Under the pieces are notes generated by a model. That model saw nothing but the letters and a program-made list of their open reading frames with translations. It was not told where the DNA came from and did no database searches. From Methylotenera_A sp046598525 (GTDB taxonomy: Bacteria > Pseudomonadota > Gammaproteobacteria > Burkholderiales > Methylophilaceae), in the NCBI GenBank assembly GCA_046598525.1, contig JBKJIJ010000008.1, positions 248,001 through 312,000 on the forward strand: DNA of 64,000 nucleotides, written 5' to 3'. Numbering within the stretch: position 1 is the stretch's first letter; each line of letters starts with the position of its first letter. Both the position numbers and the translations under genes were made by a program. This document shows, piece by piece, positions 1 to 7,962 of the stretch.

Positions 1-1
1 A

Positions 2-1093
2 ATTACGCAAGGCAATACCAAACAAGCCTTTGCAACAGTTAACGAGCTTATCCGTACCGCGCCCAACTTCAAGCTAGCCCATTTAATTCGTGGCGATTTA
101 CTTAGTGCACAAGGCCGTCCTATTGATGCGATTGGCAGCGCGAACAGCTACTCCTCTAAAGTTAAAGATGATTTGATTGAAGGCTTGCGCGATGAAGCGC
201 GCACACGCATCAATTACTATTTATCTGTTAAAAAAATTGATCAGTTACCCAATTTATTAATCAAACTGACACCCGAACAAACGCATGTGATTGTGGTGGA
301 TACGGTTAAATCGCGTTTGTATTTATATAAAAATGTAGACGGTAATTTGCAATACACGGCCGATTACTACGTGACTATTGGCAAAAACGGCGCAGGCAAA
401 CAAGTGCAAGGCGATAAACGCACCCCTGTTGGCGTGTATTTTGCCGGCAAAAAGCTCACGCAACCGTTGGCCGATATGTATGGCGATGGCGCTTACCCGC
501 TTAATTACCCGAACGAATTAGATACCCATCAGCAAAAAAACGGTTATGGCATTTGGCTGCACGGCACGCCTACTAACACCTATAGCCGCCCACCGCGCGC
601 CAGTGATGGTTGCGTAGTGTTAAGCAATCCCGATTTAAAATCATTAGCGCCGGCTTTGCAATCGGGCAAAACGCCTGTGATTATTTCGGACAACATTGAA
701 TGGCTAAATAAAGATAAATCAGACTTTCAATCGGATGAACAAAAAACCCTGGCAGAAACAATCGAAGATTGGCGTAAAGATTGGGCCGCGCAAGATGCTG
801 AACAGTATTTAAGCCATTATTCTCAACAGTTTTTTTACGATGGTGGCAGCTTTCAAAAGTGGGCGGATTACAAACGCAGCATTCAAGCCACAAAACCTAA
901 AGTATCGATTAATATCAACGATATCAGCATGTTTAGCTACCCCAGTTTGAAACAAAATGTGCCACAAAATATTGTGGTGGTGGATTTTGAGCAAGATTTT
1001 AGAAGCTACAATTTACAAAATAAAATGCGTAAACGCCAATATTGGATTAACGAAAACAATCAATGGAAAATTATTTATGAAGGCGCCGTTTAA
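2..1093 (+). CDS. L,D-transpeptidase family protein, 5' end outside window
   Basis: The reading frame is open from the left edge, so the gene begins upstream; 363 codons are visible. The middle holds a YkuD-type L,D-transpeptidase domain, recognisable from the HGT segment and the SDGCVVL catalytic motif, with the nucleophile Cys codon near 611-613. Such enzymes form 3-3 peptidoglycan cross-links or attach proteins to peptidoglycan in the periplasm, using an active-site Cys. After it come about 110 residues resembling an NTF2/SnoaL-like fold, a C-terminal arrangement seen in YafK-like and related L,D-transpeptidases. The part before the catalytic domain looks helical and could be TPR-like, but it is cut. 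The stop overlaps the start region of the downstream cyclophilin gene, suggesting co-transcription. The family assignment is firm; the substrate is not known. Confidence 0.88.
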   Translation: MTQGNTKQAFATVNELIRTAPNFKLAHLIRGDLLSAQGRPIDAIGSANSYSSKVKDDLIEGLRDEARTRINYYLSVKKIDQLPNLLIKLTPEQTHVIVVDTVKSRLYLYKNVDGNLQYTADYYVTIGKNGAGKQVQGDKRTPVGVYFAGKKLTQPLADMYGDGAYPLNYPNELDTHQQKNGYGIWLHGTPTNTYSRPPRASDGCVVLSNPDLKSLAPALQSGKTPVIISDNIEWLNKDKSDFQSDEQKTLAETIEDWRKDWAAQDAEQYLSHYSQQFFYDGGSFQKWADYKRSIQATKPKVSININDISMFSYPSLKQNVPQNIVVVDFEQDFRSYNLQNKMRKRQYWINENNQWKIIYEGAV

Positions 1094-1097
1094 ACCA

Positions 1098-1727
1098 ATG
1101 AAATTACTCACTCAGTTTTTTGCCGCAAGCAGTATCTTTTTAGCATTATCTGGCAGCTTGCAAGCCGCCACTAGCGTAGAGTTTCAAACCAGCCAAGGCA
1201 GTTTTACGGTAGAACTTTACCCTGAAAAAGCGCCAAAAACCGTGGCCAACTTTGTGCAATATGTAAAAGATGGCTTTTACGATAACACCATTTTTCACCG
1301 CGTTATTAATCGTTTTATGATTCAAGGCGGTGGTTTTGAGCGTGATTTATCGGAAAAAAACACCCGCGCACCAATTGTAAACGAATCGAATAATGGCTTA
1401 TTAAATGAGCTAGGCACGATTGCCATGGCGCGCACGGCTGACCCTGATTCGGCCACGGCGCAGTTTTTTGTTAACTTAGGCGATAACCAATTTTTAAATT
1501 ACACCAGCCCAGACCCAGAAGCCATTGGCTACTGCGTGTTTGGCAAAGTGACCAGCGGCTTAGATGTCGTGCAAAAAATTGGACTAAGCGCAACAGGCAA
1601 TATGGGCAGACATTCTGACGTTCCTGTTAAACCGATCACCATAAAAAGTGCAAAACTGATTTCGGCAGAAGCAAAAACTGAAACAAAGCCTGACGTTAAA
1701 TCGGCCGCAAAACCTGAAGTAAAATAA
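1098..1727 (+). CDS. ppiA: Exported cyclophilin-type peptidyl-prolyl cis-trans isomerase
   Basis: A 209-residue cyclophilin. The first ~24 residues (MKLLTQFF...GSLQAA) form a Sec signal peptide, so it should act in the periplasm, catalysing cis-trans isomerisation of Xaa-Pro bonds in exported proteins. Cyclophilin signatures are intact: FHRVINRFMIQGG, the MART segment and the SATAQFF strand. The C-terminus is a Lys/Pro/Ala tail with KPDVK and KPEVK repeats, probably unstructured. The ATG at 1098 is chosen because it puts the signal peptide first; an in-frame ATG at 1077, inside the end of the previous gene, is the alternative. It is followed 55 bases later by a cytoplasmic paralogue. PpiA by role; the symbol is by analogy. 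Confidence 0.88.
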   Translation: MKLLTQFFAASSIFLALSGSLQAATSVEFQTSQGSFTVELYPEKAPKTVANFVQYVKDGFYDNTIFHRVINRFMIQGGGFERDLSEKNTRAPIVNESNNGLLNELGTIAMARTADPDSATAQFFVNLGDNQFLNYTSPDPEAIGYCVFGKVTSGLDVVQKIGLSATGNMGRHSDVPVKPITIKSAKLISAEAKTETKPDVKSAAKPEVK

Positions 1728-1782
1728 CTCGTTAAATCGAGTCAATCATTATCAATTTATTTGTTTTTTAAAGGATCTACCC

Positions 1783-2274
1783 GTGGTTAAACTTTCTACC
1801 AATTTTGGCGATATTACTCTTGAACTTAACGCAGAAAAGGCACCGATTACGGTTGCTAACTTTTTACAATATGTGGAAAGTGGTTTTTATAGCGATGTGA
1901 TTTTTCACCGCGTGATTGATGGCTTTATGATTCAAGGTGGCGGCTTTGACGCCACTATGAAACAAAAAAAGACGCTTGCTGAAATTAAAAATGAAGCCAA
2001 TAACGGCTTAACCAATGATAAATACACCATTGCAATGGCGCGTACATCTATTCCTGATTCAGCCAGCAGCCAGTTTTTTATTAACGTTGGCAACAACGAA
2101 TTTTTAAACCATACCGCGCCAACATCTAGCGGCTGGGGCTACTGTGTATTTGGCAAAGTGGTTGAAGGCATGGATGTTGTGGATAAGATTAGAGCCGTTA
2201 AAACAGGCAGCAAAGCAGGCCATCAAGATGTTCCAGTAGAGCCAGTAATTATTAATAGCGCAGTGATTTACTAA
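1783..2274 (+). CDS. ppiB: Cytoplasmic cyclophilin peptidyl-prolyl isomerase
   Basis: A 163-residue single-domain cyclophilin without a signal peptide, matching the usual PpiB length of about 164. It isomerises prolyl bonds in the cytoplasm. It keeps FHRVIDGFMIQGGG, the MARTSIPDSASSQFFIN core and the WGYCVFGKV strand of the active-site groove. The start is GTG at 1783, supported by an AAAGGA ribosome-binding site about 6 bases upstream. It is closely similar to the exported cyclophilin just upstream, so the pair looks like an ancient tandem duplication in which one copy has a signal peptide. It probably belongs to the same transcript as lpxH downstream, an order also common in other betaproteobacteria. 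Confidence 0.92.
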   Translation: MVKLSTNFGDITLELNAEKAPITVANFLQYVESGFYSDVIFHRVIDGFMIQGGGFDATMKQKKTLAEIKNEANNGLTNDKYTIAMARTSIPDSASSQFFINVGNNEFLNHTAPTSSGWGYCVFGKVVEGMDVVDKIRAVKTGSKAGHQDVPVEPVIINSAVIY

Positions 2275-2330
2275 TTTATTTTTTACATTTTTACTGAATA
2301 AAATAGGCTTTAAGTAATCCGCGTTTGCCC

Positions 2331-3065
2331 ATGCAAAACAATGCTTACAGCCTATTTATTTCTGATTTACATTTATGTGATTCGCGGCCCAATATCACAC
2401 AGGCTTTTATCGGTTTTTTAAAAGAAACCGCTGTAAAAGCGCAAGCACTGTATATTTTAGGTGATTTGTTTGAATATTGGGCAGGCGATGACGCGATTGA
2501 AGCGGGTCATCAACAAGCGGTTATTGCCGCACTTAAAGCCTTAAGCAGCCAAGGTGTTGCGCTTTACTTTATGCACGGCAATCGCGATTTCTTGCTGGAT
2601 GATGGCTTTGCGCAAGCCATACTTGGCACACTGCTGCCAGACCCAAGTTTGTTAACTCTTTATGGCAAACCGGTTTTATTAAGCCACGGCGATATATTGT
2701 GTACCGATGATATTGCCTACCAACAATTTCGTGCCCAAGTGCGCCATGCGGATTGGCAAAGCCAGTTTTTAAGCCAACCACTAGACACACGCATTGCCTA
2801 TATTGAACAGATTCGCCTAAAAAGCGAGCAAGAAAAATCGCGCAAAAGCATGCAGATTATGGATGTGAATCAGCAAGCGGTTGAAACGATGCTTCGCGAT
2901 TATGCTTACCCGCCAATCTTGATTCATGGCCACACGCATCGGCCAAATTCCCATCAAATTACTGTTGATAATCACACCTGTGAACGTTGGGTGCTTGGCG
3001 ATTGGTATGAGCAAGGCAGCTATTTAAAGCTAGATGAAAGCGGCTGCCAATCGCAGCGTTTGTAG
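2331..3065 (+). CDS. lpxH: UDP-2,3-diacylglucosamine diphosphatase
   Basis: LpxH hydrolyses UDP-2,3-diacylglucosamine to lipid X and UMP, the fourth step of lipid A synthesis, at the inner face of the cytoplasmic membrane. This 244-residue protein shows all the calcineurin-like metallophosphatase motifs in order: SDLHLCD near the N-terminus, GDLFEYWAGDD, GNRDFLL, LSHGD and HGHTHRP, which supply the Asp, His and Asn ligands of the two-metal centre. The length agrees with the family (about 240). The ATG at 2331 is preferred to an upstream TTG at 2325, because the conserved strand leading to SDLHL follows directly. It lies 56 bases after ppiB, the common ppiB-lpxH order. Confidence 0.95.
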   Translation: MQNNAYSLFISDLHLCDSRPNITQAFIGFLKETAVKAQALYILGDLFEYWAGDDAIEAGHQQAVIAALKALSSQGVALYFMHGNRDFLLDDGFAQAILGTLLPDPSLLTLYGKPVLLSHGDILCTDDIAYQQFRAQVRHADWQSQFLSQPLDTRIAYIEQIRLKSEQEKSRKSMQIMDVNQQAVETMLRDYAYPPILIHGHTHRPNSHQITVDNHTCERWVLGDWYEQGSYLKLDESGCQSQRL

Positions 3066-3124
3066 CAGAATGATTAAGCGATTTTTTAGCATGGTTAAGC
3101 TAGTGTGAACATGAAAAATTGGCC

Positions 3125-3439
3125 ATGAAAAAATTGTTAGTGTGTACCAACTATCGCGGCAACCCCAACACCCCATCATGCGCGGCGCGCGGCAGCAAAT
3201 CGTTATTAAGCGTTTTATTGCAACATTGTTTGCACAATCATTTAGCGATTACAATTGAAGAAAGCCCTTGTATGGGTTTTTGCCAGATTGGCCCTAATGC
3301 CCACTTGGTGCCAAATGGCGCATTTTTTCATGGGATTATGGAATCCGATTTAAGCCCAATAATTTGTGCTGCTTTAGAATCGGATGGTGACGTTTTAGAG
3401 GCTACTGATAACCCTTTAAAATCTAATAATATTACTTAA
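3125..3439 (+). CDS. Thioredoxin-like [2Fe-2S] ferredoxin family protein
   Basis: A 104-residue protein with the cysteine pattern of the thioredoxin-fold [2Fe-2S] ferredoxins: C7, C19, C49 and C53, the last two in the CMGFC motif. These proteins bind a [2Fe-2S] cluster and usually pass single electrons, but the partner here is unknown. A fifth Cys (C35) is not part of the usual ligand set. The ATG at 3125 is used because the preceding in-frame TTG adds only two residues. The last four bases overlap the 3' end of the convergent HD-GYP gene, so two transcripts meet here with no visible terminator between them. Confidence 0.8.
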   Translation: MKKLLVCTNYRGNPNTPSCAARGSKSLLSVLLQHCLHNHLAITIEESPCMGFCQIGPNAHLVPNGAFFHGIMESDLSPIICAALESDGDVLEATDNPLKSNNIT

Positions 3440-5082
3440 ACCGTAGCCTGATTGTTGTAACCAGGAATTTTTTCCTCAATCACTTCGTCAATCTGGGCCG
3501 CTTCTAAAAATTTTTCCGCATATTTTAAATACAGCTTTTCGCGGATAAACAAGTCAAACACATCCGGGTCGATATGATTATCTAATTTCATTTTGCCCAA
3601 AATATGCAAGGTTTCGGATAAGGCTTTGGCTTTTTTGTATGGCCTATCTTTAGAAGTAAGCGCTTCAAAAATATCCGCCACACCCATCATGCGCGCGGGT
3701 ATCGACATCTGATTGCGACTTAAACCCTTTGGGTAGCCTTTACCATCCATACGCTCATGATGGCCGCCAGCGTATTCTGGCACGCGGCGCAAATCTTTTG
3801 GGTATGGCAGCGCTTCTAGCATATTCACCGTGACCACAATATGATTATTAATAACGGTGCGCTCTTCTGGCGTTAAGGTGCCGCGCACAATCGTTAGGTT
3901 ATACACCTCATTTTTACTTAAAAACTTAACAGAGTGCCCAGAATCGCTAAAGTATTCATAGTCGGCAATATCGCGCACGCGCTGTTGGTCTTCTGGCAGC
4001 ATAAATTCACTGCCAAAATTGATGCTGCGAATAAAGTTTTTATCGTCTTCTAGCTGCCGTTTAATCACATTTAATTCTTGCTCAATATGCTTGGCATTAA
4101 CCGTTTTGCCATCGCGCATTTCTTGCATGGCGGTGCGCAAAAGCGCATTTTCGCGCTGCGTTTTTAATAGCTCAAAACGTTGATCAATCAAATGAATGCG
4201 GTCAAAGGTGGTTTCTAATTTGGTGGCTTTATCCATCACCGATTCTGGCGTGGTCACTTTGCCGCAATCATGCAACCAAGCGGCAATTTTTAATTCGTAC
4301 ACCTCTTTTTCGGTCATTGTAAAATCGCGAAATGGGCCTGTGTCTGTTTGAATAGCGGCTTCTGCCAACATCATGGTTAGTTCTGGCACGCGCTGACAAT
4401 GGCCGCCTGTGTAGGGGGATTTTTCATCAATGGCATCGGCAATTAATTTAATAAACGATTCAAATAAGTCTTTAAGGCCGTTAATTAAATTTTGATTGGT
4501 TAAGGCTACCGCCGCCTGCGAAGCCAAGGATTCAACCAAGCGCTGATGCGCATCGGAAAAAGGAATAATTTTTTTGGTGCTTGGGTCAATGGCATTAATC
4601 AGCTGCAAAACGCCAATAATCTCGTTTTCGTGGTTCATCATGGGAACCGTTAAAAACGATTGTGAACGGTAACCCATTTTGGCATCAAATTTAGCCGTGC
4701 CCGAAAAATCAAAGCCTTCGGTTAAATAGGCATCTGGAATATTAACGGTTTTGGCATTGGTAACGCTGTAAACCGCCACCATGGTTAAGTTTGGTTGGCC
4801 ATCTTCGCCATAAATAGGCAATGGCGGAAAAGGAATCGGCTTGCCAGTGGTGCCGCCCATGGCGATATCTAGACTTAGATTACGTAAAATTTCAAATTTT
4901 AAATGCGCATCTTCTGTTACCGAATATAAGGTGCCGCCATCGGCGTTAGTCAGCTCTTTGGCACCCAATAAAATCACCTCTAGCAGGCGTTTATGGTCAT
5001 GCTCGGCTGACAGCGCCACGCCAATAGAATTAAGGCGTTCTAGCTGATTCAGCACATCTTGTTGAATGGATTCAAGCGACAT
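3436..5082 (-). CDS. GAF and HD-GYP domain protein, likely c-di-GMP phosphodiesterase
   Basis: A 548-residue soluble regulator. Residues about 20-200 form a GAF domain, a small-ligand or dimerisation sensor. From about 210 a HD-GYP domain follows, with HD at 271-272 in AAWLHDCGKV and the later HHERMDGKGYP motif around residue 450, so both signature motifs are intact. HD-GYP enzymes hydrolyse cyclic di-GMP to pGpG or GMP. Between the HD and GYP motifs lies an insertion of more than 100 residues rich in charged helix (RQLEDDKN and neighbours). It is the last gene of the minus-strand kinase/phosphatase/FHA block, 51 bases after the FHA gene, which suggests that c-di-GMP turnover is linked to Ser/Thr phosphorylation. 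Enzymatic activity is inferred, not shown. Confidence 0.88.
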   Translation of the reverse strand: MSLESIQQDVLNQLERLNSIGVALSAEHDHKRLLEVILLGAKELTNADGGTLYSVTEDAHLKFEILRNLSLDIAMGGTTGKPIPFPPLPIYGEDGQPNLTMVAVYSVTNAKTVNIPDAYLTEGFDFSGTAKFDAKMGYRSQSFLTVPMMNHENEIIGVLQLINAIDPSTKKIIPFSDAHQRLVESLASQAAVALTNQNLINGLKDLFESFIKLIADAIDEKSPYTGGHCQRVPELTMMLAEAAIQTDTGPFRDFTMTEKEVYELKIAAWLHDCGKVTTPESVMDKATKLETTFDRIHLIDQRFELLKTQRENALLRTAMQEMRDGKTVNAKHIEQELNVIKRQLEDDKNFIRSINFGSEFMLPEDQQRVRDIADYEYFSDSGHSVKFLSKNEVYNLTIVRGTLTPEERTVINNHIVVTVNMLEALPYPKDLRRVPEYAGGHHERMDGKGYPKGLSRNQMSIPARMMGVADIFEALTSKDRPYKKAKALSETLHILGKMKLDNHIDPDVFDLFIREKLYLKYAEKFLEAAQIDEVIEEKIPGYNNQATV

Positions 5083-5133
5083 ATTTTAAGCAATCAATAA
5101 CTATTATTAAATCAGACGCGATTAAATCCAGCG

Positions 5134-5907
5134 TTAAGCTAAATGAAATTCCATTTTAGTGCCGGCCAATTCAATAATATCTTGATCGTTTAGGGCATGC
5201 GCTTGTACGCCAATGTGCAAGCCATTCACCACAGGATGATTGCTGCCGCCAACATGGGTAATAAAGTAGCCATGCGGCCTTTTGGTAATAACCGCCACTT
5301 GCGAACCCGGCTTGCCAAGGGTGGTCATGGTTTTATTCAGCACCAATTCGCGGCCAGAACTTGTACCCGTAATCACCAACAAACGGCCAATACTATTGGC
5401 CGCTGCTGTTGCGCTTTCACTTTTTTCAGCCTCATCGGTTTCGGCATCTTCTGCAGCACCAGATAAGTTTCCAGCTGATTGATTATTTTCGTTTGATGAT
5501 ACAAATGCAGAATTGGCGGCGGCTGGCTGTTCTAACGCTTCGTTACTATCGGCTTCTGGCTCTTGTTTAGGCGTAACCAACATGGTTTTTTCAAAGCCGT
5601 CATGCACGCTTGATGTCTGATTTTCGTTTAAATATTGAAGTTGATATTTACCAAACTCAATCATGTCTTGATGTTGCAATACATATTTTTTAATGACTTT
5701 ACCATTCACCATGGTGCCGTTTGTACTGTTTAAATCTTCTAAAAAAGAGTCATTGCCAATGGTTACAATCACAGCGTGCTCGCCGCTAACAGCCAAGTTA
5801 TCAATATGAATCTGATTGTTTGGTCTGCGCCCAATGGTGATGCGTTCTTTGTCTAACTCAAACTCACCCATTGGGTTGCCATCTAATAAAAAATGTAACT
5901 TTGCCAT
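5134..5907 (-). CDS. FHA domain protein with two FHA-like modules
   Basis: FHA domains bind phosphothreonine peptides. The N-terminal ~95 residues carry the complete signature: GRRPNNQIHI, VSGEHAVI and the LNSTNGTMVNG loop. A low-complexity acidic linker of about 75 residues (E, A, S, N-rich) follows. The last ~85 residues look like a second, degenerate FHA module: a GKPGSQVAV segment takes the place of GRxxxx and VNGLHIG is retained, but the SxxH pair is not clear. The protein has no membrane segment. Its place between a PP2C phosphatase and a HD-GYP gene, downstream of a Ser/Thr kinase, makes it the likely reader of that kinase's phosphorylation. The partner protein cannot be seen from sequence. 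Confidence 0.88.
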   Translation of the reverse strand: MAKLHFLLDGNPMGEFELDKERITIGRRPNNQIHIDNLAVSGEHAVIVTIGNDSFLEDLNSTNGTMVNGKVIKKYVLQHQDMIEFGKYQLQYLNENQTSSVHDGFEKTMLVTPKQEPEADSNEALEQPAAANSAFVSSNENNQSAGNLSGAAEDAETDEAEKSESATAAANSIGRLLVITGTSSGRELVLNKTMTTLGKPGSQVAVITKRPHGYFITHVGGSNHPVVNGLHIGVQAHALNDQDIIELAGTKMEFHLA

Positions 5908-6020
5908 AATGACCCTTAATTATTAACCAACCAAAATTTAGTCTATAAAAACTTATCTTTTAGTTAGTATGCGCACAACATTTTAATGTACTTTACAAAA
6001 AATATTACATATTACAAAAA

Positions 6021-6851
6021 TTATCCGTTTTGATTTTTTGTTTTGGTAAACAGATTTTTCATCCAGCCACCTTCTAACACAAAAGGCTTTTTAACCATGG
6101 CAATCACCACCGAAATATTATCTTTGCCGCCAAATTCGTTTGCTGTGCGCACTAAGCGCGTGGCGGCGTTATCAATATTGCCATTGGCATCCATCAAAAT
6201 TTGGCCAATGATTTCATCGTCCACCAAATCGGTTAAGCCATCCGAGCACAACAAATAAATATCGCCCACTTCTACTGCAAACTCTTGCACTTCTAAATCC
6301 ACTTCTTTATCAATGCCCAAAGCACGAGTTACTAAATTTTTATGTAGCGAAACCTTAGCTTGTTGCGGCGTAATTAAGCCGGCGTTTAATTGCTCTTGCA
6401 ACAGCGAATGATCTTCTGTCAGTTGCGTTAAGGTTGAATCGCGCAAACGGTACAGGCGCGAATCGCCAATATGCCCAACCACCAATTTGTTATCGGTAAA
6501 AATACCCACCACCAAGGTTGTGCCCATGCCTGAGCATTGCGGCTGCTCTTGCGATATCTGGTAAATGGTCGCGTTAGCGCGCTCAACCGCTTCTATCAAC
6601 ATTTGCGCCTCTGGCAGCAAGCCTGGCATAAACGGCGGCACCGTTTTACTTTGCATCGCTTCTGTAATTTCTGCTGTTAGCGTTAGCACGGCAATTTCGC
6701 TGGCCACCTCACCCGCTTTGTAGCCGCCCATGCCATCGGCCAGCACTAGCAAGCCAATGGTTAAATCACTGGCTACTGCATCCTCATTATGATCGCGATA
6801 TAAGCCTACGTCTGTTAGGCGCGCCACATTAATCGCATTTTCTACGTTCAT
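6021..6851 (-). CDS. PP2C-family serine/threonine phosphatase
   Basis: A 276-residue PPM/PP2C phosphatase, which removes phosphate from Ser/Thr using two Mn/Mg ions. The metal-binding and structural motifs are all present in order: RDHNEDA, LADGMGG, the MGTT strand, GDSRLYRL, SDGLTD and GGKDNISV. Bacterial homologues of this short, cytosolic type (PrpC/Stp) usually oppose a linked Ser/Thr kinase, and a kinase gene lies 28 bases upstream. The C-terminal ~25 residues are basic and lie outside the domain. The gap of 113 bases to the FHA gene downstream holds no gene and no obvious terminator, so the whole minus-strand block may be one transcript. Confidence 0.93.
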   Translation of the reverse strand: MNVENAINVARLTDVGLYRDHNEDAVASDLTIGLLVLADGMGGYKAGEVASEIAVLTLTAEITEAMQSKTVPPFMPGLLPEAQMLIEAVERANATIYQISQEQPQCSGMGTTLVVGIFTDNKLVVGHIGDSRLYRLRDSTLTQLTEDHSLLQEQLNAGLITPQQAKVSLHKNLVTRALGIDKEVDLEVQEFAVEVGDIYLLCSDGLTDLVDDEIIGQILMDANGNIDNAATRLVRTANEFGGKDNISVVIAMVKKPFVLEGGWMKNLFTKTKNQNG

Positions 6852-6879
6852 GCTTTAATAACCTTGCTGACAAATTTTC

Positions 6880-7959
6880 TTAAATGCATTTTCTTAAATC
6901 TTTAGCTAGTTGCTGCCCAGTTTGGTAACGATTTAAAGCCTCTTTTTCTAATAACTTATTCACAATCATCGCCAAATTATCTGGCAATCTTGGGTTAATT
7001 TGCCGAATATCGGTGTGCGGCTCATTAGCGATTTTGTACATTAACGCCGCCATAGAATCGGCTGCAAATGGCAATTGCCCTGTTAATAAAGAATACAGAG
7101 TAACACCTAACGAATACAAATCCGATTGGCCATCGATTTTTTTACCGGTTAATTGTTCTGGCGACATATAACTGGGCGTGCCCAACACAACGCCTGTCTT
7201 GGTTTTAGATGCATCGGTAATGCGTGCAATGCCAAAGTCGGTTACTTTTACTACACCACTATCTGGTTCCAGCATAATATTGGCAGGCTTAATATCGCGA
7301 TGCACAATTTGGCTGGCATGCGCGTAATCTAACGCATCCGCCACTTTAATCACAATTTGTAGCACTTGTGAAACAGGCAGCAAATTATCGGCTTTGGTAT
7401 ATGGCGCTAAATCTTTACCTTTTAAATATTCCATCGCAATATAAGCCAAATCGTGCTCTTCGCCTGCATCGTAAATAGTCACAATATTGGGATGATTTAA
7501 GCGGCCTGCGGTTTCGGCCTCACGAAAGAAACGCGCTTTTACATCAGCCAATTCATCGGCATCAAACGCATCAGAAAGCGCCATGGTTTTAATGGCAACC
7601 ACTCGGCTAATTTTTGGGTCGCGCCCCAAATACACCACACCCATGGCGCCCTTGCCTATTTCTTTTTCTACTTGGTAGCGGCCCAGCATGGGCTTTTCAA
7701 TGCCGTCTTTGTTTAGCACCAATGTACTTTCATTGGTGCGCCCACTGCTGCCGCCAAAAATCACCGTTTCGGCCATTTGTTTAGATCGCGAAATGCGTTG
7801 CGCCAAATCTTTATAATCAGGCTGGTGGCTAGCCATATAATTAAATACCGCTTCTGCCTTATTAAATTGGCGTTTGCGCTCAAAATCCAAGCCCAAACTG
7901 TACATGGCATCCATCACTGGCGTGTCTACTGGGCATTTTCTAAAACGGTCAAACGCCAT
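6880..7959 (-). CDS. Serine/threonine protein kinase, C-terminal part of an interrupted CHASE2-kinase gene
   Basis: A 359-residue Hanks-type kinase. About 90 residues of TPR-like helix and linker come first, then the kinase domain: glycine loop GKGAMGVVYLG, VAIK lysine, catalytic HRDIKPANIM, VTDFG and SPEQ. All catalytic residues are present. The reading frame is exactly the same as that of the CHASE2 gene upstream. Only a TAG codon (7963-7965) and one Asp codon separate the CHASE2 C-terminus from this ATG, and the joined sequence reads like the continuous helical linker of CHASE2-kinase proteins. The natural gene is therefore probably one ORF of about 834 codons. As it stands, the kinase would be made by reinitiation or readthrough and would lack its sensor. 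Nonsense mutation, real split or sequence error are all possible. Confidence 0.9.
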   Translation of the reverse strand: MAFDRFRKCPVDTPVMDAMYSLGLDFERKRQFNKAEAVFNYMASHQPDYKDLAQRISRSKQMAETVIFGGSSGRTNESTLVLNKDGIEKPMLGRYQVEKEIGKGAMGVVYLGRDPKISRVVAIKTMALSDAFDADELADVKARFFREAETAGRLNHPNIVTIYDAGEEHDLAYIAMEYLKGKDLAPYTKADNLLPVSQVLQIVIKVADALDYAHASQIVHRDIKPANIMLEPDSGVVKVTDFGIARITDASKTKTGVVLGTPSYMSPEQLTGKKIDGQSDLYSLGVTLYSLLTGQLPFAADSMAALMYKIANEPHTDIRQINPRLPDNLAMIVNKLLEKEALNRYQTGQQLAKDLRKCI

Positions 7960-7962
7960 ATC

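Noticed and set aside
957..1097. Longer N-terminus for the exported cyclophilin
   Set aside because: It would bury the signal peptide behind 47 residues and lies inside the previous gene.
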